Shown piece by piece: positions 41,416 through 50,098 of a stretch of 64,000 nt of DNA; the stretch's first letter is position 1; each line of letters begins with the position of its first letter. Source of the stretch: Paenibacillus ehimensis NBRC 15659 (GTDB lineage Bacteria > Bacillota > Bacilli > Paenibacillales > NBRC-103111). Location: the NCBI RefSeq assembly GCF_004000785.1, contig NZ_BILX01000001.1:186001-250000 (forward strand), written 5' to 3'. Made by a program: the position numbers and the translations under genes. The notes under the pieces are model-generated. The model worked only from the letters and a program-made list of their open reading frames with translations. It searched no databases and had not been told where the DNA came from.

Positions 41416-41769
41416 ATGTACTGTCCTTCATGGTCCGATCAAGAGCAAATTCGAGGGGTAAAGCGGCTTCCGCTTACGGTCGCCTGGGGCGATCAACTGC
41501 TGTCGGAGGCCGAAGCGGCCGTGAATGCGGCGCATACCGACGAGGAATTGCGGAGGGCGGTTTTCGCACTGGCCCGGCTCGCTTACGGGCGTATTCACGG
41601 CAAGGATCTGCTCGATCTGCTGCAGGTGGACGACGAGGAAATTTTGCGCGACCTCACTGGGAATATCGATGATATAGAACAAGCAAGTTCTTACGACTTG
41701 CGGCAATGGGCTAACCGATGGAGCCGGCAAATCCGGCAAAGCAGGCAAGAAACCGCCGTGCTGCAATAA
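41416..41769 (+). CDS. hypothetical small protein
   Basis: A 117-residue soluble, acidic, mainly helical protein (SEAEAAVNAAHTDEELRRAVFALARLAYG, LLDLLQVDDEEILRDLTGNIDDI). Family not recognised. GAGGAGGAATTCGG before the ATG decides the start. A promoter-like TACAAT lies at about 41340. It precedes the DUF4173-like membrane protein by 24 bases and is likely co-transcribed with it. Confidence 0.7.
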   Translation: MYCPSWSDQEQIRGVKRLPLTVAWGDQLLSEAEAAVNAAHTDEELRRAVFALARLAYGRIHGKDLLDLLQVDDEEILRDLTGNIDDIEQASSYDLRQWANRWSRQIRQSRQETAVLQ

Positions 41770-41793
41770 GCTTAGAGGAGGCTCGGGAAGCTC

Positions 41794-43323
41794 ATGAAGA
41801 CGGAAGCCGCTCCGGTCCGGAGCGAAAGAAAGCTGCTGCTTGCCGCGCTCGGCTGCGCAGTCGTCCATCACTATTTGTTTTACGAAAAAACGTGGGGCGT
41901 CTCGTTTCCGCTGTTCGTGCTGTTATTTTACGTTTATTATTACTGGGCTGTCCGGGAGAAGCGGGAGCTCCGGCTGGAGCCGTCCATGGCGTTGGCCGTT
42001 CCCGTGCTTTTGCTGTCCTTCACCTATGCGGTGCACTCGAACCTGCTTCTGCTCGTTCTGAACGCTTTGGCGGTGCCGCTGCTGATCGTGGCGCACACGA
42101 CTTGGCATATGTCGGAGGGGCGGCTCAGGACGCCGTTCATCTTCCGCTTGCTCGATCAGGTGTTCGTTCAAACGCTCAGGTACGTGCCTCAAGCGGTCGT
42201 CGTCGCCTTTCGTGCCGTATCGTTCAAAATGAAAGCAGGCCGCTCCCAAGAGCTGATAAAGGTGCTGATCGGGCTGATCGTTTCGATCCCGCTGCTGCTC
42301 GCAGTCGTCGCCTTGCTGGCTTCGGCCGATTCCATATTCGACCGCACACTGGCCCGGCTGCCGGAGCTGACAAGCGGCCTTCAGCTCGGCCTGACGCTGT
42401 TTCGCGCCTTATGGATCGCCTGCATCGCGGCGGGTTTGTTCGCTTACGTGCGAGGCTTGCTTCAACCGAAGCCTTGGCCGTCCCGGGCTGCTGCGGAGGA
42501 AGACGTAGCCGCCGGTTCGACAACTCCGGCAGCCGCTTCGGCGGCCGTTGTTACGCCATCGGCGGCGGTGCCGCGCATCGATGCGACCGTCGCTGCCACC
42601 ATCCTGGTAGTGCTGAACGCCGTCTACTTGCTTTTTGCCTTCGTACAGTTTTCGTACTTCTTCGGAGGCGGCGCCGCCGAGCTGCCGGAAGGCATTACCT
42701 ACGCTTCCTATGCGCGCAAAGGCTTTGCCGAGCTGGTTGTCGTCACGCTGATCAACTTGACCGTTCTGATGATCATGCTGTACGGAGTGAAGCGTCCGGG
42801 ACTCGCCGCCTGGCGGTTTCTGCGCGCGCTCCTCGGGGTACTTGTCGGCTGCACCGGCATTATGCTGAGCTCCGCCTACTTGCGCCTTTCGATGTACGAG
42901 GAGGCCTACGGCTATACCGTGGCACGGCTGCTCGTGCATGCGTTCATGATCTTTCTGCTTGTTCTGTTCGTGCTGGCTCTCGTCAAGCTGTGGCGGGAGC
43001 GGCTGCCGCTGTTTCGATGCTATGCGGCCGTCACCGTGACCGCGTACGTCATCGTCAATTACTTCGGCATCGATGCGGCGGTGGCGCGGGGCAACATTCA
43101 GCGCTACGAGGCGACGGGCAGGATCGATACCGCTTATTTGGGCGGCCTGGGCTACGAGGTCGTGCCGCTGCTGCTGGAGCTGAAACGGAAGCATCCGGAG
43201 GCCGAGGGGATAGACAAGGCGCTTCAGAGCTTCCAAAGCCGCATCGAGAGCGGGAAGCCCGCCTCGTGGACGGAATTCAACTGGTCCGAATGGAGAGCGG
43301 CGAAGGCGTTGGAAGAGGCCTAG
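41794..43323 (+). CDS. DUF4173/DUF4153-like integral membrane protein
   Basis: A 509-residue polytopic protein with 11-12 hydrophobic helices and the family hallmark LLASADSIFDRTLARLPEL, later FVQFSYFFGGGAAELPEGITYASYARKGFAELVVVTLINL. The C-terminus is soluble and ends in NIQRYEATGRIDTAYLGGLGYEVVPLLLEL. Function unknown in the family; some members sit beside regulators. GAGGAGG precedes the ATG. Confidence 0.85.
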   Translation: MKTEAAPVRSERKLLLAALGCAVVHHYLFYEKTWGVSFPLFVLLFYVYYYWAVREKRELRLEPSMALAVPVLLLSFTYAVHSNLLLLVLNALAVPLLIVAHTTWHMSEGRLRTPFIFRLLDQVFVQTLRYVPQAVVVAFRAVSFKMKAGRSQELIKVLIGLIVSIPLLLAVVALLASADSIFDRTLARLPELTSGLQLGLTLFRALWIACIAAGLFAYVRGLLQPKPWPSRAAAEEDVAAGSTTPAAASAAVVTPSAAVPRIDATVAATILVVLNAVYLLFAFVQFSYFFGGGAAELPEGITYASYARKGFAELVVVTLINLTVLMIMLYGVKRPGLAAWRFLRALLGVLVGCTGIMLSSAYLRLSMYEEAYGYTVARLLVHAFMIFLLVLFVLALVKLWRERLPLFRCYAAVTVTAYVIVNYFGIDAAVARGNIQRYEATGRIDTAYLGGLGYEVVPLLLELKRKHPEAEGIDKALQSFQSRIESGKPASWTEFNWSEWRAAKALEEA

Positions 43324-43382
43324 CGCTTAAGCCCCGGCGGCCTTGAAATTAATTGGACCGGGCAAAAGGAAAGCAAGAACGC

Positions 43383-46300
43383 TTGTCGAAATTTACACCT
43401 ATGACGCAGACACCATATAAAAGATACCTCAAAGTAAGTGCCGTTATTTTATTGTTTCTATTCGTACTCCTTGGCTTCCGGTGGCTTTGGTTTTGGACTT
43501 TTGCCGCTCCGGATCATCCCAGTGCGGTTCAAGGCGTGTTGGATCTGCGAGGCTGGGACCTGGAACATTCCCGCTCCCTTGCATTGGACGGCGAGTGGGA
43601 ATTTTACCCCGGAGCCCTCCTCTCTCATGAAGACGCGAGGAGCCAACCTGCCGGCAATCCCAATTATGTTGAGGTTCCCGGGGATTGGGGCAGAGGGATG
43701 CCGGAAGGCTCGGAATCGTCGTACGGCTACGGGACCTACCGGCTTCGCATTTTGGTCGATCAGCCGCTAAGCCAACCTTACGGCTTCTGGATTCAGGAGA
43801 TCATGGCTTCGTCCGCTATCGAAATTAACGGCCGGAAGGCAGCCGAATTTGGCCGGCTTGCGGAGAGCGCGGATAAGTACAAGCCGCGAAAAGTTTCTTA
43901 TACCGCAACCTATGAGCAGGACGATGTGAAGGAAATCGAACTGCTAGTACGCGCAGCCAATTACGAAAATCCGTTAAAAGGAGGAATAGTTAAGTCCATT
44001 CGCTTCGGCTCTCAGGCGGCCATTGACTACGAACGCTGGTATTCCATCGGTTTTCAGCTCGTCACCTTCATCGTGCTGCTGCTGCATGGCTTATACGCCG
44101 TCATCTTATATTTTTTCAACCCGCGGCATAAGGTGCTGCTTCTCTTTTTTCTGCTGCTTGCGGATGCCGGCATTACTATCGTTTCCGATCATGACAACTT
44201 GCTTTTGATCTGGCTGCCGATAGATTTTGCATGGGCGCTGAAAATCAGGCTGCTTTCCTACTTGTGGCTGCCCTACTTCGTGCTGCTGTTAGCCAGAAGC
44301 TTTGAGGATCATGCCGACGGCATCCGATGGTTTCGCGTTTACAGCGCCTTGCTCGGGATCTACTCGGCCTTTGTGCTTGTCGCTCCCCCGCCGCTCATTT
44401 ACTATTCGATGCACGTCAGAGTGTTCTCTTTGCTTTATTTGTTGCCCGGGGTCTGGTTTTTATATCTGTTCGCCCGTAAGGTCGCCAGAAACGATCAAGA
44501 CGCTTTGTTTTTACTGTTTGCCGCGATGGGCATCGTATCCAGTATTGCCTGGGGCGTATTTACCCCTTTCAACCCGGCGAGCAGCGTTTACTTTCCGATC
44601 GACATTATCGGATCCATTATTTGCTTCTCGGCCTACTGGTTCAAGCGGTTTTTCCGCAACGCCGAGGAGAACGCCAAGCTGAACGAGCAGCTGCGTGCGT
44701 CCGACAAGCTGAAGGACCAATTCCTGGCGAATACGTCCCATGAGCTGAGAACGCCGCTGCACGGCATTTTGAATATCGCCCAAACCGTTGCGGCCAAAGA
44801 GAAGCATGCGATGGACCGCGCCAGCTTCGAGAACATGGAGCTGTTGATCACGATTAGCCGCCGGATGTCGCAGCTGCTCGACGACCTGCTGGACGTGGCG
44901 CAGCTCCAGGACAAGCGCATCGTGCTGCAGAAGGAGCCGCTGCGGATTCAAGCGGTCGCCTCCGGCGTCGCCGGGATGCTCCGGTTTATAACCGATTCCA
45001 AGCCCGTTCAGCTGGAGATAGCCATTGCGGATGCGGTGCCCCCGGTATTGGCGGATGAAAAAAGACTTGTGCAAATTTTGTTCAATTTGGTACATAACGC
45101 CCTGAAATATACGGACGAAGGAACGGTGGTCATCTCCGCCGAAAGCAGCGGCGAGCTGGTGGTCGTTCAGGTCTCCGATAGCGGAATCGGCATGGATGAG
45201 GAGACGCGGGCGCGCATCTTTTTGCCGTATGAGCAAGGGCCTCACGGGAGAAGCGACAGCGGGGGAATCGGCCTTGGCTTAAGCATCTGCAAGCAGCTGG
45301 TCGAATTGCACGGCGGCGAGCTGACGGTCCGCTCCGAACCGGGCCGTGGCTCCGTGTTCAGCTTTGCGCTTCCGATCGCCGTTGCGGCGAGCCTCCCGCC
45401 GGAGCATACTCCGCAACCGCAGACTGCCGAAGAGGAGAAAGCGGGGGGCGGCTTGATTCTGTCCGGGAACCTAAGCGGCGTGTGGCCTGACCTGCCGTCC
45501 GCAGCGCCGTCCTTTGCCGGCGAAAAAATGAACATTCTCGCGGTCGATGACGATCCGGTCAACCTGAAGGTGCTCGTCGGCATCCTCTCTACGGAGCAGT
45601 ACAAGATCAGGACCGTTTCGTCGGGCAGGGAGGCGCTGGAACTGCTCGACGCGGAGCCGTGGGACTTGCTGATTGCCGACGTCATGATGCCGCATATGTC
45701 CGGCTACGAGCTGACACGGAGGGTGAGGGCGCATTTCTCCATTTCGGAGCTTCCGGTGCTGCTGCTGACCGCCCGAAGCCAGCTTGCGGACATCTACACC
45801 GGATTTTTGTCCGGGGCCAACGATTACGTGACCAAGCCGGTCGACGCGCTCGAGCTGAAATACCGCATCTGGTCGTTAACCACGCTGAAGCAATCCGTCA
45901 ACGAACGGCTGCGCATGGAAGCCGCTTATTTGCAGGCGCAAATTCATCCTCATTTTCTGTTCAACACGCTTAACTCGATTATGGTGCTAAGCGACGTGGA
46001 TACGGACAAAATGCGCAATTTAATCGACGCCTTTGCGTCGTATTTGCGGATCAGCTTCGATTTTCTGAATTCGGGCAATCTGGTGGAGCTTGCCCATGAG
46101 CTGGAGCTTGTTCGAGCGTTCCTGTATATCGAACAGGAACGGTTTGGCGACAGGTTAACCATTATATGGGAGGTTGAGCCGGACATGGATTTGATGCTTC
46201 CTCCGCTGACGATCCAGCCCCTTGTCGAAAATGCGGTCAAGCACGGTCTCCTTCGTCAAGGGAAGGGCGGTACGGTAGTGATCCGGATTGTCCGCCGCGA

Positions 46301-46562
46301 AGGCTCCGTGCTTATTGAATTCAAGGATAACGGCATCGGGATGGAACAAGAACGGGCCGATCAGCTGCTGAATCTGACGATGAAAAGCAAAGGCGGAATC
46401 GGGCTGTCCAATACGAACCGGCGGCTGAAACAGCGATATGGGAAAGGTCTCTCCATCCAAAGCAGCCCCGGCGAAGGCACGACGGTATCGTTCGCGCTCC
46501 CGGACCGGGAAGGGCAGGGCGGGACCAAGCCCGAAAAGCCCGCATCCGTACTTTTTAACTAA
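43383..46562 (+). CDS. 7TM-DISM hybrid sensor with two kinase modules and a receiver
   Basis: A 1059-residue membrane protein. In order: TM1 (about 18-40), an outside galactose-binding-like 7TMR-DISM domain (55-215), seven helices (220-425), then HisKA with H453 (ANTSHELRTPLHGI) and its HATPase (N-box NLVHNALKYTDEG, G2 GGIGLGLS). Next a receiver with D766 (LLIADVMMP) and K in YVTKPV, and last a LytS/YesM-type His_kinase with H857 (IHPHFLFNTLN) plus a second HATPase (DNGIGMEQ). The protein can thus phosphorylate itself at two chemically different kinase cores. Start uncertain: TTG 43383 follows AAAAGGA, while TTG 43353 and ATG 43401 are alternatives. Confidence 0.9.
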   Translation: MSKFTPMTQTPYKRYLKVSAVILLFLFVLLGFRWLWFWTFAAPDHPSAVQGVLDLRGWDLEHSRSLALDGEWEFYPGALLSHEDARSQPAGNPNYVEVPGDWGRGMPEGSESSYGYGTYRLRILVDQPLSQPYGFWIQEIMASSAIEINGRKAAEFGRLAESADKYKPRKVSYTATYEQDDVKEIELLVRAANYENPLKGGIVKSIRFGSQAAIDYERWYSIGFQLVTFIVLLLHGLYAVILYFFNPRHKVLLLFFLLLADAGITIVSDHDNLLLIWLPIDFAWALKIRLLSYLWLPYFVLLLARSFEDHADGIRWFRVYSALLGIYSAFVLVAPPPLIYYSMHVRVFSLLYLLPGVWFLYLFARKVARNDQDALFLLFAAMGIVSSIAWGVFTPFNPASSVYFPIDIIGSIICFSAYWFKRFFRNAEENAKLNEQLRASDKLKDQFLANTSHELRTPLHGILNIAQTVAAKEKHAMDRASFENMELLITISRRMSQLLDDLLDVAQLQDKRIVLQKEPLRIQAVASGVAGMLRFITDSKPVQLEIAIADAVPPVLADEKRLVQILFNLVHNALKYTDEGTVVISAESSGELVVVQVSDSGIGMDEETRARIFLPYEQGPHGRSDSGGIGLGLSICKQLVELHGGELTVRSEPGRGSVFSFALPIAVAASLPPEHTPQPQTAEEEKAGGGLILSGNLSGVWPDLPSAAPSFAGEKMNILAVDDDPVNLKVLVGILSTEQYKIRTVSSGREALELLDAEPWDLLIADVMMPHMSGYELTRRVRAHFSISELPVLLLTARSQLADIYTGFLSGANDYVTKPVDALELKYRIWSLTTLKQSVNERLRMEAAYLQAQIHPHFLFNTLNSIMVLSDVDTDKMRNLIDAFASYLRISFDFLNSGNLVELAHELELVRAFLYIEQERFGDRLTIIWEVEPDMDLMLPPLTIQPLVENAVKHGLLRQGKGGTVVIRIVRREGSVLIEFKDNGIGMEQERADQLLNLTMKSKGGIGLSNTNRRLKQRYGKGLSIQSSPGEGTTVSFALPDREGQGGTKPEKPASVLFN

Positions 46563-46575
46563 CGCTATTTCCCGA

Positions 46576-46608
46576 CCCCCCGAGTCGCTCTTGCGATTCG
46601 GGGGTTTT
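46576..46608 (+). terminator. terminator after the hybrid kinase
   Basis: CCCCCGAGTCGC (46577-46588) pairs with GCGATTCGGGGG (46593-46604, one mismatch), then TTTT. Confidence 0.85.
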
Positions 46609-46716
46609 CCATGGTTTCCTTTCGTCCGGCTTTATAAATTTCTTAGAATTGGCCGCTATGATAAGAGCAAGCCGGCTATCCGGCAGAACGATCGGACCTA
46701 CGAAAGGAGCCTTATC

Positions 46717-47919
46717 ATGATGAAACCAACTTCAGCCAACGAACGAATCGTTTTTCTCGATATCGTGCGGGGGATCGCCATTCTCGGCATCCTGTTGGTC
46801 AATATGACCTTTTACAGCAGCTCGCTGCAGGCCATTCAAATGCAGATCGAGCAGTGGCCGGGGATCTGGGACCAAGCGGTAAAGATGCTGCAAAGAATTT
46901 TTGTCGACGGAAAATTTATGGCCATGTTTTCCTTCCTGTTCGGGTACGGGATGATTCTGTTTAAGGAACGGGCGGAGCAGAAAGGGAACCGGTTCGGCCG
47001 GCTGTACGCCAGAAGGCTGCTGGCGCTTCTTGTCTTCGGGCTGATCCACGGAATTCTGATCTGGTTCGGGGACATTCTGGTGCATTACGCGCTGCTCGGA
47101 TTTATTTTGCTCTTGTTTCATAAACGCCGGCCGAGGACGCTGCTGATCTGGGCCATTGCCCTCCTGCTGCTGCTTCCGGCCGTCCTGGTGGCGACGGGAG
47201 CGCCGGCCACGCCCAAGCTCTCGCCGGAAACGGCCGCACGCGTACAAAAAATGATCGCGCGCGATCAACTGATCTACGGCAGCGGCACGTTTGCCGACAT
47301 TGGCCGGCAGCGATTCGGAGACTGGGTGATGAGCTTTTTTAACCAGATTACGTTTTATCCGCAGATTCTTGGCCTGTTCTTGCTCGGCGCTTATTTTGCC
47401 AAACGCCGCGTGCTTCACGACATCCGGGCTCATGCCGGCTTGCTGCGCAAGCTGTGCTGGTGGGCGGGCGGCTTCGGGCTGATCACGAATATCGCGGCGG
47501 TCTCGCTGCCGGATCAACCCGCATTTGCCGGAGCGAAAAGCTTGTTTACCGTGCTCGGGGTGCTCCTGGGCTCGCCGCTGCTCGGTCTGGGTTACATCGC
47601 TTTGGTCGCTTTGTGGTTCAAGCGCTCTCCGCAGCATAGCCCATTGTCGCTCTTTGCTCCGGTCGGGCGGATGGCATTTACCAATTATATCCTGCAGTCG
47701 CTCGTTTGTACGCTGCTGTTTTACGGGTATGGGCTGGGTTGGTACGGGAAGGTCGGACCTGCGGCAGGCTTGCTGCTGGCATTGGCCGTGTTTGGGGCGC
47801 AGATGGTGTGGAGCCGCTTATGGTTCAAGCGGTTCTCGATCGGTCCGCTCGAATGGCTCTGGAGAGGGTTTACATACTGGAACAACCCTTCCGCTTCGGC
47901 AACAAAATCAGCAGGATAA
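46717..47919 (+). CDS. DUF418-like membrane protein (YeiB family)
   Basis: A 400-residue polytopic protein. The family signature is clear: RIVFLDIVRGIAILGILLVNM at the N-terminus, KFMAMFSFLFGYGMILF, RRLLALLVFGLIHGILIWFGDIL, and at the C-terminus PVGRMAFTNYILQSLVCTLLFYGYGLGWYG with PLEWLWR. Members belong to the acyltransferase-3-related superfamily, but their substrates are not known. AAAGGAG lies seven bases before the first of two adjacent ATGs. It is convergent with the kinase gene, sharing a terminator. Confidence 0.9.
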   Translation: MMKPTSANERIVFLDIVRGIAILGILLVNMTFYSSSLQAIQMQIEQWPGIWDQAVKMLQRIFVDGKFMAMFSFLFGYGMILFKERAEQKGNRFGRLYARRLLALLVFGLIHGILIWFGDILVHYALLGFILLLFHKRRPRTLLIWAIALLLLLPAVLVATGAPATPKLSPETAARVQKMIARDQLIYGSGTFADIGRQRFGDWVMSFFNQITFYPQILGLFLLGAYFAKRRVLHDIRAHAGLLRKLCWWAGGFGLITNIAAVSLPDQPAFAGAKSLFTVLGVLLGSPLLGLGYIALVALWFKRSPQHSPLSLFAPVGRMAFTNYILQSLVCTLLFYGYGLGWYGKVGPAAGLLLALAVFGAQMVWSRLWFKRFSIGPLEWLWRGFTYWNNPSASATKSAG

Positions 47920-47921
47920 CG

Positions 47922-47964
47922 AAAAGAGATGGCTCCGTTACGTTAGGCGGAGGCCATCTCTTTT
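47922..47964. terminator. bidirectional terminator overlapping the kinase stop
   Basis: AAAAGAGATGGC-CTCCG pairs with CGGAG-GCCATCTCTTTT. The kinase stop codon is in the loop, and the hairpin encodes the kinase's last residues. Confidence 0.85.
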
Positions 47965-49385
47965 AGCGTGACGCAAATCCGCGCGCCGCCTTCCGGGCGG
48001 TTGAACGCGGCGACATCGCCGCCGTGCTTCTCTGCCAGCTTCTTTACGATATACAGTCCGAGTCCCGCGTGGCCTTTTTCTTCGGAGCGCGACGTATCCC
48101 CCTGGTAAAATTGCTCGAACAGATGCGCAAGGTCGTTCACGCTGAAGCCCCGTCCCGTATCCTCTACCTCGAAGTGCAGCCGCCCGTCCCGATAGCCGAT
48201 CCGCCAACGGATTTCCCCGCCTTCCGGGGTGAAGCGGAGACTGTTGGCCATCAGGTTGTCCATGATTTGCTCCAGCCGGAGAAAATCGATCCGCAGCGGT
48301 TGATCGGGCAGCAAGCCGTCGGTGTCCAGGAGCAGGGCAACCTGCTTGCTCTCGCACAGCAGCTTGTAGTCATCGCGTTTGCGCTCGAAGAACGGAAGGG
48401 GGTTGGAGGCGGCGGGAGATAACGTGAAATCCGGACGTTCGATATCCGATATCGTCGTCAGCTCGTCCAGCAGGCGGGCCGCCCGCTCCGTATTCCCCTG
48501 AATCGTCCGCAAATAGCGGGGGAGCCGGTCCGGACGTTGAGCCGCCCCCTCAAGCAGATTGTCCACGTGCCCCTGAATGATCGTCAGCGGCGTGCGCAGG
48601 TCGTGTGTGATCGCGGCCACCATATCCCGGCGATGCTGCTCCATGTTCCATTGGGCCGTGAGCGAATCGTGCAGGGCGCGCCGCATCTCTTCAAAAGCGG
48701 AGGCGAGCTCGGCCAGTTCCTTGGAACCGCCGACATCCGCTAACGTAAAATCCAAATCGCCCTGCTGAATCCGTCGGGCTCCGTCGGTCAATCGGCTGAC
48801 CGGAGGCTTCAACCGGGTTCCAAGCCTGCGGGCGAACAGAAACGTGAACAGCATAATAAACACGAACGGAGCGGCCAAATTCGTTACGATGAGCAAAAAC
48901 GTAGCCATCGGCTGGTCCGCGTTGCTCGTCACCAGACTTAAATCGTAGCGGAGGACGAACACGCCGGCCAGCCCGCCTTGAGCATCCGTTACGGGATAGA
49001 ACAGCACGATTTTCCCGTTGACACGCTCGTTTGTATTCAGCTTCGACAGCAGCTCTTCTTTGGAGGAGATGTAGCTTTTATTCATCGTCCCGTACCGAAA
49101 TTTGCCTTGGGCATCGAGGACCTGGTATTGAATGCCGGCCGCAGGGATACGCTTCTCCAGAGCGGTCCGGGCGTCGGGTGTCAAGAGCGCTTCCTTGAGC
49201 CCGAGGGCGTATTCGGCAATTTCCGGAATTTGCTTTTCGTAGTAGTTGGCCGGGCGAACGGTCTTCTCGTTCGTGAAAATATAATAAGTGCTTGCGCCCC
49301 AGACGGCAATGGAGCAGACGACGCTCAGGAGCAGCACGAGCAGAAAAGCGACGCCGAATTGACTGCGGAACGTCAGCTTGTTCAT
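47943..49385 (-). CDS. sensor histidine kinase (HAMP + HisKA)
   Basis: A 480-residue membrane kinase. TM1 (about 10-32) and TM2 (about 163-186) flank a ~130-residue extracellular sensor, followed by HAMP (RLTDGARRIQQGDLDFTL), HisKA (DMVAAITHDLRTPLTIIQG, phospho-acceptor His) and HATPase (N-box NLMANSLRFTPEGG, G1 EDTGRGFS, G2 HAGLGLYIV). Its ATG overlaps the stop of the OmpR-type regulator gene (ATGA), so the two are a coupled pair. They lie directly behind the terpene cyclase gene. Confidence 0.93.
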   Translation of the reverse strand: MNKLTFRSQFGVAFLLVLLLSVVCSIAVWGASTYYIFTNEKTVRPANYYEKQIPEIAEYALGLKEALLTPDARTALEKRIPAAGIQYQVLDAQGKFRYGTMNKSYISSKEELLSKLNTNERVNGKIVLFYPVTDAQGGLAGVFVLRYDLSLVTSNADQPMATFLLIVTNLAAPFVFIMLFTFLFARRLGTRLKPPVSRLTDGARRIQQGDLDFTLADVGGSKELAELASAFEEMRRALHDSLTAQWNMEQHRRDMVAAITHDLRTPLTIIQGHVDNLLEGAAQRPDRLPRYLRTIQGNTERAARLLDELTTISDIERPDFTLSPAASNPLPFFERKRDDYKLLCESKQVALLLDTDGLLPDQPLRIDFLRLEQIMDNLMANSLRFTPEGGEIRWRIGYRDGRLHFEVEDTGRGFSVNDLAHLFEQFYQGDTSRSEEKGHAGLGLYIVKKLAEKHGGDVAAFNRPEGGARICVTLKEMASA

Positions 49386-50071
49386 GACGCGCTTGCTCCC
49401 ATTTTATAGCCGACTCCCCAGACCGTGGCGATATACTCCGTATCCGGGTCCGCCTCCGCCAGCTTGGATCGGATCTTCTTGATGTGCTCGGTCACCGTGG
49501 CCGAATCGCCTTCCGCTTCAAGGCCCCAGACCTTCTCGTAGATGCGGTCCCTCGACAGCACCTGATTCGGGTGCATCATCAGCAGTTGCACGATCTCGAA
49601 CTCCCGCGCGGTTAAAGGAATCGTCCGGTTCCGGTAATGAAGCTGATAGGCGTCCAAATCCAGCATCAGCTCGCCGAAGTGCAGGATCGACCGGCTTGCC
49701 CGGGTCTCGCTCCGGCGCTCCCGCCGCAAATGAGCCTGGACGCGCGCTTTCAATTCTTTGATGCTGAACGGCTTCACCAAATAATCGTCTCCGCCGACCA
49801 TCAGCCCTTGAATGCGGTCCGTTTCGCTTCCGCGCGCGCTCAGAAACAGAATCGGGCACGTCACCAACGGGCGAATGGAGCGGCATACCTCCCAGCCGTC
49901 AATTCCCGGCATCATCACGTCGAGAATGATCAGATCCGGCTGTTCCTTCAAAAGCGCGAAGACTTCCTCGCCTCCCGAGGCGGTCAGCACGGTATAGCCT
50001 TCGTCCGTCAGGGCGTCCTCCATGAACGTCAGAATGTCCCGTTCGTCGTCTGCGATTAGGATTTTTTCCAT
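49382..50071 (-). CDS. OmpR-family response regulator
   Basis: A 229-residue regulator: receiver with DDE and phospho-acceptor in LIILDVMMP, K in YLVKPF, and a winged-helix DNA-binding domain (IPLTAREFEIVQLLMMHPNQVLSRDRIYEKVWG...VTEHIKKIRSKL). It acts with the following kinase. AGGAGAC precedes the ATG, which lies 27 bases after the terpene cyclase stop, suggesting one transcript. Confidence 0.95.
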   Translation of the reverse strand: MEKILIADDERDILTFMEDALTDEGYTVLTASGGEEVFALLKEQPDLIILDVMMPGIDGWEVCRSIRPLVTCPILFLSARGSETDRIQGLMVGGDDYLVKPFSIKELKARVQAHLRRERRSETRASRSILHFGELMLDLDAYQLHYRNRTIPLTAREFEIVQLLMMHPNQVLSRDRIYEKVWGLEAEGDSATVTEHIKKIRSKLAEADPDTEYIATVWGVGYKMGASAS

Positions 50072-50098
50072 GATTGTGTCTCCTGTTCGTTGGCTTCC

